Source: an uncultured Desulfurobacterium sp. | GTDB taxonomy: Bacteria; Aquificota; Aquificia; Desulfurobacteriales; Desulfurobacteriaceae | Direction of reading: 5' to 3' | DNA length: 10,971 nucleotides | Assembly: GCA_913055135.1 (NCBI GenBank) | Contig: CAJXJV010000027.1 | Coordinates: 1 to 10,971 of the forward strand | In this document: positions 5,835-10,971 of the stretch, in pieces | Numbering within the stretch: the stretch's first letter is position 1 | How the letters are laid out: the number at the start of each line of letters is the position of its first letter | Notes under the pieces: model-generated | Seen by the model: the letters and a program-made list of their open reading frames with translations, nothing else | Told to the model about the DNA's origin: nothing | Databases searched by the model: none | Translations under genes and position numbers: made by a program

Positions 5835-6443
5835 ATGGAATTCTTACAATTAAGAGACCTCATTTGCTCTGGTGCTCTTTCTGATACAGAGATTCTAAAG
5901 TTACTCAATACTTTTCTCTGTTCTAAAGAACCTGATGTAGAGGATTTTCTGCATACAAAAGCTCTGGACTTTGAAAAAAGGCACCTGAGCAGGACTTACC
6001 TGTGGCTTAATGAGTCCTTTTCAAAAGTAATGGCTTACTTCTCTATTTCGCTGAAATCTTTAGTGATTGATACAAAAACTTCTTTCCTTTCTCGCTCCAA
6101 GCTAAAAGAACTTTTTTACGGTTTCCCTCCAACAAAAGAAGAGATGGAAGAGGGAGTCCTTAAACCTCTTCCTGTATATCTCATAGGTCAACTGGGAAGA
6201 CATGAAGAGATAAGCCCTGATGTTTTTCCAGGTGAATATATATTAGATACCGCAAAGGCAAAAATTAAGGAATGTTTTGAAACTGTAGGTTGCAAACTAA
6301 TAATAGTTGAAGTTCTGGACGGAGATTCTGAAACCAAACAGAAGCTGGTGGAGTTCTACACCCGCAATGGATTCAGAAAATTAGATACATTTATAGAGGA
6401 AGGCAAAACACTGACCAGATTTTACTATGTGATAAAAAACTAA
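5835..6443 (+). CDS. GNAT-family N-acetyltransferase, probable toxin-type
   Basis: A 202-residue protein whose C-terminal ~90 residues have the GNAT fold: strands around SFSKVMAYFSISLKSLVI (61-78), acetyl-CoA-site region VYLIGQLGRHEEI (114-126), then a helix and the strand CKLIIVEVLD (153-162), and the motif-B signature VEFYTRNGFRKL (172-183). The loop QLGRHE is a variant of the usual Q-x-x-G-x-G/A. The N-terminal part (DVEDFLHTKALDFEKRHLSRTYLWL, 34-58) resembles a recurrent group of prokaryotic acetyltransferases that I recall as often sitting beside small antitoxin-like genes. It starts three bases after the preceding stop with only weak AAGTAAG upstream, so translation is probably coupled. 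If a toxin, the likely target class is charged tRNA or a ribosomal component; an ordinary protein or metabolite acetylase is the alternative. GNAT assignment is firm, toxin role is inference. Confidence 0.7.
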   Translation: MEFLQLRDLICSGALSDTEILKLLNTFLCSKEPDVEDFLHTKALDFEKRHLSRTYLWLNESFSKVMAYFSISLKSLVIDTKTSFLSRSKLKELFYGFPPTKEEMEEGVLKPLPVYLIGQLGRHEEISPDVFPGEYILDTAKAKIKECFETVGCKLIIVEVLDGDSETKQKLVEFYTRNGFRKLDTFIEEGKTLTRFYYVIKN

Positions 6444-6464
6444 GTTTTAGAAAATTATTTTTAA

Positions 6465-6569
6465 GTTCTTCTTGATCCATTAACCACTCTTATAAAGTTC
6501 CTGAACTTGAGGTATGAAGTATTTCCACCTGCTCCTTTAAGCAGGAGCAAGAATCCCCATGGTAATTGA
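6465..6569 (+). other. Short open remnant with a hairpin, possible worn end of an IS200/IS605-type element
   Basis: After the GNAT gene, a frame stays open from 6465 to a stop at 6570 at latest, without a start codon and reading as a Leu/Pro/Arg-rich peptide (LRYEVFPPAPLSRSKNPHG near its end). Within it are an inverted repeat AAGTTC-CT-GAACTT (6495-6508) and a second one TGCTCC/GGAGCA (6530-6535, 6544-6549), directly followed by AAGAATCCCC. A stem followed by GCAAGAATCCCC resembles right ends of IS605-family elements, where the TnpB guide RNA scaffold lies. There is no tnpA or tnpB here, so at most this is a solo or decayed end; an ordinary intergenic region is quite possible. Confidence 0.25.
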
Positions 6570-6594
6570 CAAAATATTAAGTATCAGATAGCTT
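6566..6594 (+). promoter_or_regulatory. Candidate promoter of the tripartite efflux operon
   Basis: A perfect -35 hexamer TTGACA lies at 6566-6571. The best -10 at normal spacing is poor (TAGCTT, 6589-6594), so an activator or another sigma site may be involved. It would start transcription around 6601, almost on the ribosome binding site, so the true start may be further upstream. Confidence 0.35.
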
Positions 6595-6600
6595 TTCAAT

Positions 6601-6605
6601 GGAGG
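6601..6605 (+). promoter_or_regulatory. Ribosome binding site that fixes the TolC-family start
   Basis: GGAGG eight bases before ATG at 6614. A longer frame opens with ATG at 6599, but that would put this site within the coding sequence and push the signal peptide away from the N-terminus. Confidence 0.75.
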
Positions 6606-6613
6606 TTAAAGTA

Positions 6614-7888
6614 ATGAAAGAACTTATTTTTGCGTTAATTCTTTTTTTATTTTCGTCTGCCGGTGCCCTGACTTTAAGAGAGGCCGAGGAGTTAGCTGTA
6701 AAGAACTATCCGGAACTTAAAACCTTGGAGCTCCAGTCTGAAAGTAGCAGAATAAAGGCAAAATCTATAAAACTCAGTAGGTTCGGCGAGATTGATTTAA
6801 ACGCTAAACTTTCAGACTTTAACAGAAACTACATGTTGGTTCCCATGTCCCACCTGCCAAATCCACAAAACTCTCCTCCTTTTGACAGTAAGACCTTTTC
6901 CTACGGCATTTCCTATTCAATGCCTCTTTACCTTGGGGGAAACATTTCGAGGCAGGTGAAAATTGCGGAGCTCCAGGCAGAGATACTCAAAAATCTTAAA
7001 ACGGCAACGGAGTGGCAAGTAAAGTATAACGTTGATGCACTTTACTTAAACTACCTTTCTCTTTCCGAGACAGAAAGAGCTCTAAAATCCTACAGAGAGA
7101 GCCTTCTTAAACTTCAGGAAGATGTCAAAGCCGGAATAAAGGCTGGAAAGTTTGCAAAGGTTGACCTTCTAAAGGTTGAGTATTCAGTTGAAGATGTTCA
7201 GTCAAAGATAGATGAGATTAAAGCTAAAAAGAGTGCAATTATTACAGCCCTTGAAACTCTAATTGGGAAGAAGATAGATAAACTTGAACCTGTAGAGGTT
7301 AACTATCAGGAGAAGAACTATTCACTTGAAAAACTTTACAGCGAGCTCCTTCGAAGAAATCACTTTCTCAGAGTAAAGGAAAAAGAAATCAAAGTTTCTT
7401 TGAAAGAGATTGAAACAGAAAAGGGAAAGTATGGTCTGAAAATAAAACTTGATGCTCTCTACGCAAGAAACTACGGATTTGACTCTGAGGAAAACGAGGG
7501 ATACGGGACAGTAACGTTGAATTTTCAGCTTCCAGTTTTTGAGTTTGGAAGGAAAAAATACGATATCTTGAGCGCAAAACTAAAGAAACTCTCAAAGGAA
7601 AAAGAGTTTGATAAAGTAAAAAGAGAGCTGAAAAGAGAACTGGCAGAGACAATCGCCGATTTAAATTCCATCCAGTATGACATAAAAGCTCTCCAAAAAA
7701 AGCTTGAACTTGCAAAAGAGGTTGAAAGAATAGAAAAGCTCAAATATGAAAGCGGTAAGGGGGATATGGATCATCTTCTCCTTGCAAAAGCAAAAAGGTT
7801 TCTCACAGAAGCAGAACTGAGCGCTTCTTACTACAGGTGGGAAAGCACTTTAAGGAGAATCAATGCACTTCTGGAGGTTGAAAGATGA
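6614..7888 (+). CDS. TolC-family outer membrane efflux protein
   Basis: Outer-membrane channel of a tripartite efflux system, 424 residues. From ATG at 6614 the protein opens with a textbook signal peptide (MKELIFALILFLFSSAGA, cleavage probably after A18), followed by LTLREAEELAVKNYPEL, the usual beginning of mature TolC proteins. The two internal repeats are visible: the beta-strand entry SYSMPLYLGGNISRQ (100-114) and its partner LNFQLPVFEFGRKKYDI (302-318), each followed by long alpha-helical coiled coils (roughly 115-215 and 320-424). The length is within the usual range. The stop overlaps the adaptor start by ATGA. Its neighbours, the adaptor and RND pump, are in the order TolC-MFP-RND, so these are most likely one dedicated system. 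The transported substrate cannot be seen from this protein. Confidence 0.88.
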   Translation: MKELIFALILFLFSSAGALTLREAEELAVKNYPELKTLELQSESSRIKAKSIKLSRFGEIDLNAKLSDFNRNYMLVPMSHLPNPQNSPPFDSKTFSYGISYSMPLYLGGNISRQVKIAELQAEILKNLKTATEWQVKYNVDALYLNYLSLSETERALKSYRESLLKLQEDVKAGIKAGKFAKVDLLKVEYSVEDVQSKIDEIKAKKSAIITALETLIGKKIDKLEPVEVNYQEKNYSLEKLYSELLRRNHFLRVKEKEIKVSLKEIETEKGKYGLKIKLDALYARNYGFDSEENEGYGTVTLNFQLPVFEFGRKKYDILSAKLKKLSKEKEFDKVKRELKRELAETIADLNSIQYDIKALQKKLELAKEVERIEKLKYESGKGDMDHLLLAKAKRFLTEAELSASYYRWESTLRRINALLEVER

Positions 7889-9075
7889 AATCACGAATAG
7901 TCTTTATTTTGATTTTAATCGTTGCAATTATTCTTGGTGCCGTTGCTATAAAGAAAAGAAGAGCTGAGATAGCAAAAGTTCCTCCTCCAAAGGTCTATCC
8001 TATCCGCGTCGAGTGGACAACTGTCAAGAATGGGGAGCTGCGAGAGGAGTTTAGTTACGTTGGAACAGTTAAGCCTTATAGTTATGCAACGATCTCTACA
8101 AAGGTCTCTGGAACGATTTTAAAAGTTTATAAAAGAGAAGGGGATCATTTCCAAAAAGGAGAGCTCCTTGTGAAAATAGACAGCTCTGAGATTACAAACA
8201 ACATACTTGCCCTAAAAGATGAAAAGAGAGCAAAGGAGAGTATTCTTCCAGGACTAAAGGCAGAGCTTAGAGCAGCAGAAATTACGCTAAGGAATGCTAA
8301 GGAAGAGTTTAACAGGGAGAGATTCCTCTACGAGAGAGGAGCTGTTCCAGAGACGGATGTTGAAAGAGCAGAAAATCAACTTGCAGCCGCTGAGTCGAAG
8401 GTAGAGACCCTTAAAGCAAATATTGAGGAGCTCAAATCAACCATCTTTTCAATAGAAAAGAAGATAAAAGTTCTTAAATCTCAGCTGAAATACACTGGAA
8501 TCAGAGCAGTTGACGATGGAGTTGTTTCAGAAGTCCTTGCCTACGAAGGAGATATGGCACTCCCGGGAAAACCGATAATGAAGGTCTACTATCCGAAGTA
8601 TGGCTTTAGGGTTTTAATTAACGTTCCTCCAGAAGATGCTAAGGAAATTCCGATTGGAAGTTCTGTTTTCAGCGATGGAAAAGAGATTGGAAAACTGGTT
8701 AAGTACTATCCTTCTGCAAATTTTAAAAACTCTCTCTATGTGGCTGAAGTAAAGGTTAGCAAAACCTCTAACTTAAAACCCGAAGAGAATTTATCTCTTC
8801 AGCTCTACGGAAAGCCTTACAAAGGGCAGATTGTTCCCATCTATGCCATTCTTCACATGAAAGATGGAGACTATGTTCTGGTAATAGGACAGAACGGGAA
8901 AGTAAAACCTATCAAGGTTAAAGTCCTGAAAACAGTGAAAGATAAGGCACTTATCTCCTCTAATCTTCCAGAGGGAACAAAGTTAGTAGTTGGCAGAGAG
9001 AGCAAACTCCTTGAGGTTATGAGAAGGGGCGAAGCCGCTCTAAGTGAGAGGGAATACTCTTACCAGGAAGGATAA
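7885..9075 (+). CDS. RND efflux periplasmic adaptor subunit (HlyD/MFP family)
   Basis: Periplasmic adaptor of 396 residues that bridges the RND pump and the TolC channel. Residues 5-22 (IVFILILIVAIILGAVAI) form an N-terminal membrane anchor rather than a lipobox, as no cysteine follows. Then come the first lipoyl half-motif (GTVKPYSYATISTKVSGTILKVY, 60-82, with EGDHFQKGELLVKID), an alpha-helical hairpin (about 105-202), the second lipoyl half (AVDDGVVSEVLAYEGDMALPGKPIMKV, 208-233), a beta-barrel (about 237-315), and a membrane-proximal domain to about residue 375. ATG at 7885 overlaps the TolC stop and follows GGAGG at 7873-7877. There are no His- or Met-rich metal-binding stretches, which argues mildly against a copper or silver pump of CusB type. 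Substrate remains unknown. Confidence 0.9.
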   Translation: MKSRIVFILILIVAIILGAVAIKKRRAEIAKVPPPKVYPIRVEWTTVKNGELREEFSYVGTVKPYSYATISTKVSGTILKVYKREGDHFQKGELLVKIDSSEITNNILALKDEKRAKESILPGLKAELRAAEITLRNAKEEFNRERFLYERGAVPETDVERAENQLAAAESKVETLKANIEELKSTIFSIEKKIKVLKSQLKYTGIRAVDDGVVSEVLAYEGDMALPGKPIMKVYYPKYGFRVLINVPPEDAKEIPIGSSVFSDGKEIGKLVKYYPSANFKNSLYVAEVKVSKTSNLKPEENLSLQLYGKPYKGQIVPIYAILHMKDGDYVLVIGQNGKVKPIKVKVLKTVKDKALISSNLPEGTKLVVGRESKLLEVMRRGEAALSEREYSYQEG

Positions 9076-9089
9076 CCTGGAGGCTTTTG

Positions 9090-10971
9090 ATGGATAAGAT
9101 AATTGAATGGTACGTAAGAAAACCCCATGCGATATTGGCAATACTTTTTTTCTTCTGCGTCATTGGACTAATTGGTTTTAAAGAAATTCCAAGGAAGTTC
9201 TTTCCTGATGCAAATAGACCTCAGGTTGCAATAGTTACGGTTGAGCCGGGAGCTTCAGCGGAAGATGTTGCCTCTCATATAACAAGACCAATTGAACAGC
9301 GGATGAAAACCCTTGATCTCGTCCGTACAGTTAGGTCTATTTCAAAGGATGAGGTTTCTGTAGTTACTGTTGAGTTTGAATACGAAAAAGGGATAGATGC
9401 AGCAGCAACTGACGTTTCAAACGAACTCTCAAAGGTTTTACCCTTCCTTCCAAACGATATTCTTCCTCCACAGGTATACAAAGTAACCGATGCAACGAAT
9501 CCTGTAATGGTCATTGCAGTATCTCCTAAACAGAGGAGTGGTCTTTCACTTGCTCAGGTTAGGGAAATTGCAGAAAACGAAATAAAGGACAGACTTTTAA
9601 ACCTTCCCAACGTCTCAGACGTGGAAATCTTTGGCGGATACAAACGTGAGATAAGGATTTATCCAGACTATTTGAAACTTGCAAAGTACAACATTTCTCT
9701 TTACCAGCTTGCTAAAGCCATAAGAGAGAACAACAGAAACGTTCCGGTTGGATTGACGATAAATAGAGAAGGTCTTGTAGTTCTAAAGCTTGAAGATGAA
9801 GCAGACAGGATAGAGAAACTGAAAAATATCTACGTTGCTCCAAACGTTCAGCTTAAAGACGTTGCAAAGGTAGAGTGGGGTTATAAGGAGAGGCTCTCTG
9901 CCTACCACGGGAACGGAAAACCAGCGATCGGAATAAGCATCTTACGTTCTCCAAAGGGTTACGAGCTTCCAGCCATTGAATCTGTCATGAACTTTTTGCC
10001 AAAGCTCAAAAAACTCTATCCACAACTGAACTTTGAGATTGCCGACACACAAGAGTGGATGATTAAACTTTCCAACAAAAACATGTTTGAAGCCCTTAGA
10101 GATGCAGTTTTAATGACTCTCTTTGTAATATTTCTCTTCCTTGCAAACATCAGGATGCTCATAGTCTCCTTCTTCTCTATTCCGGTAACTTACCTCATAA
10201 CGATCGGTCTTATGTGGCTCTCTGGATTCAACTTCAACATAGTCACTCTGACTGCCATTATCCTTGCTCTTGGTATGCTGACAGATGATGCGGTTGTAAT
10301 CGTCGAGAGTATTGAGAGACACTACTTTGAGCTGAGAAAGGATATCTGGAAGGCAACCATTGACGGAACAAGAGAAGTAATGTTAGCTGACTTCAGCGGT
10401 ACCTTCACAACGATAGTTATGCTTCTTCCGATAGTTTTTATTGGTGGATACGTTCAAAAGATACTGGAGCCTCTATCTCTCGTTCTCATTATTTCCCTTG
10501 TTGTCTCTTACATTGTCTCAATAACTCTACTTCCAATGATAACTCCCTACATTCTCAAAAAGACGCCGGATAAGAACTTCCTTGAAAGAAGGGTTTACAG
10601 TTTCTTTGTTAAGGGTTTTGTCTTCAGAACTGGCAACTTTTACGCTTCTGTTGTTAGCTCAGTTTTAAGCAGTCCTCTAAGGAAAGTAGCTTTTCTCCTT
10701 TTAGCCGTTGTCTTTTTTGGATTAACTATGAAAAATGTAATGCCTCTCCTGGGCAGGGATTTAATGCCTCCTATGGACACAGGGCTTGTAATCGTCAGGG
10801 CGGAGGCAGACCCAAACTCTTCACTTGAGAAAGCTGAAGAGATACTCTCAAAGATGGAAAAAGCCATTTACTCGATGCCGCAAGTTTTAAGAGTTTCTTC
10901 AACCATTGGTTCAGAGCCGGGAGTTCTTTCCTTTGGAAGTGGAAAGCTTCCCCAGCAGATTGAGATGAAGA
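9090..10971 (+). CDS. RND-family efflux pump permease (3' end outside the window)
   Basis: Inner-membrane proton-driven pump of the AcrB type, truncated by the window edge: 627 codons are present of an expected ~1,000-1,050. It begins with MDKIIEWYVRKPHAILAILFFFCVIGLIGF, i.e. a cytoplasmic N-terminus and TM1 at about 13-30, followed by a porter domain starting EIPRKFFPDANRPQVAIVTVEPGASAEDV. TM2 to TM6 lie between about 334 and 490. The proton-relay aspartates are D399 and D400 in ILALGMLTDDAVVIVESIERHYFE, aligned with AcrB D407/D408. TM7 lies near 530-550 and the second porter half begins after GRDLMPPMDTGLVIV. ATG at 9090 follows GGAGG at 9079-9083, six bases away, 14 bases after the adaptor stop. 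No frame break is visible. The pump is of HAE/multidrug style; no evidence points to metals. Substrate not assignable. Confidence 0.92.
   Translation, partial: MDKIIEWYVRKPHAILAILFFFCVIGLIGFKEIPRKFFPDANRPQVAIVTVEPGASAEDVASHITRPIEQRMKTLDLVRTVRSISKDEVSVVTVEFEYEKGIDAAATDVSNELSKVLPFLPNDILPPQVYKVTDATNPVMVIAVSPKQRSGLSLAQVREIAENEIKDRLLNLPNVSDVEIFGGYKREIRIYPDYLKLAKYNISLYQLAKAIRENNRNVPVGLTINREGLVVLKLEDEADRIEKLKNIYVAPNVQLKDVAKVEWGYKERLSAYHGNGKPAIGISILRSPKGYELPAIESVMNFLPKLKKLYPQLNFEIADTQEWMIKLSNKNMFEALRDAVLMTLFVIFLFLANIRMLIVSFFSIPVTYLITIGLMWLSGFNFNIVTLTAIILALGMLTDDAVVIVESIERHYFELRKDIWKATIDGTREVMLADFSGTFTTIVMLLPIVFIGGYVQKILEPLSLVLIISLVVSYIVSITLLPMITPYILKKTPDKNFLERRVYSFFVKGFVFRTGNFYASVVSSVLSSPLRKVAFLLLAVVFFGLTMKNVMPLLGRDLMPPMDTGLVIVRAEADPNSSLEKAEEILSKMEKAIYSMPQVLRVSSTIGSEPGVLSFGSGKLPQQIEMK

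Noticed and set aside
5591..5908. 105-codon minus-strand frame opposite the antitoxin and GNAT start
   Set aside because: Composition (Ser/Leu/Ile-rich) is what the complement of a Glu/Lys-rich gene gives, and it has no ribosome binding site I could support.
6436..6448. AAAAC-TAA-GTTTT stem at the end of the GNAT gene as a terminator
   Set aside because: Five A-T-dominated pairs are too weak to form a terminator, especially in a thermophile, although some T residues follow.
6599..6616. ATG at 6599 as the start of the TolC-family gene
   Set aside because: The ribosome binding site GGAGG lies within this extension, and the signal peptide only starts properly at ATG 6614.
7389..7743. Two overlapping minus-strand frames inside the TolC-family gene
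   Set aside because: Both mirror the Lys/Glu-rich coiled-coil coding region and show Phe/Ser/Leu-rich nonsense-like translations.
9090..10971. Calling the efflux system a CusA/CzcA-type heavy-metal pump
   Set aside because: No Met- or His-rich metal sites were seen in the visible part of the pump or in the adaptor, and the 3' part is missing, so substrate class was left open.
1..10971. CRISPR array, tRNA, rRNA or riboswitch
   Set aside because: No regularly spaced repeats, cloverleaf-like sequence or recognisable aptamer leader was seen on either strand by eye.

Overview
The window is bacterial chromosome with tightly packed genes that overlap or sit only a few bases apart, and with strong GGAGG-type ribosome binding sites. 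The proteins are rich in Lys, Glu and Ile and the DNA is AT-rich. Together with a sulfur-handling operon this suggests a thermophilic, sulfur-metabolising bacterium; Aquificota, perhaps Desulfurobacteriaceae, is my best guess. The placement is inferred from protein style and gene content, not from a marker gene or a search.

Region 1 (1-3444, + strand) is a housekeeping operon. It carries a 4Fe-4S 23S rRNA m5U methyltransferase (rlmD-like), a class 1B dihydroorotate dehydrogenase (pyrD), an 89-residue protein I do not recognise, and 5'-methylthioadenosine phosphorylase (mtnP). A promoter with a perfect TATAAT lies just before the first gene. A GC-rich hairpin at 3460-3480 separates this operon from the convergent one.

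Region 2 (3501-5366, - strand) is a sulfur-related operon, transcribed as TauE/SafE permease, rhodanese, ArsR-family regulator, second rhodanese. The two rhodaneses are clear paralogs on either side of the regulator. The likely theme is handling and sensing of sulfane sulfur or sulfite.

Region 3 (about 5385-6570) looks like a small accessory island. It holds a start-less coding remnant on the minus strand, an AT-rich block of nested inverted repeats, and a two-gene toxin-antitoxin-like module (64-residue antitoxin candidate plus GNAT acetyltransferase). It ends in a short open frame with a hairpin that may be the worn end of an IS200/IS605-type element. No gene-free stretch exceeds 300 bases. 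The longest, 5367-5636, holds the remnant, the inverted repeats and the module promoter; 6444-6613 holds the possible element end and a TTGACA box.

Region 4 (6614-10971, + strand) is a tripartite efflux operon: TolC-family outer membrane protein, HlyD-type periplasmic adaptor, and an RND inner-membrane pump that runs off the right edge. No tRNA, rRNA, CRISPR array or intact insertion sequence was seen.
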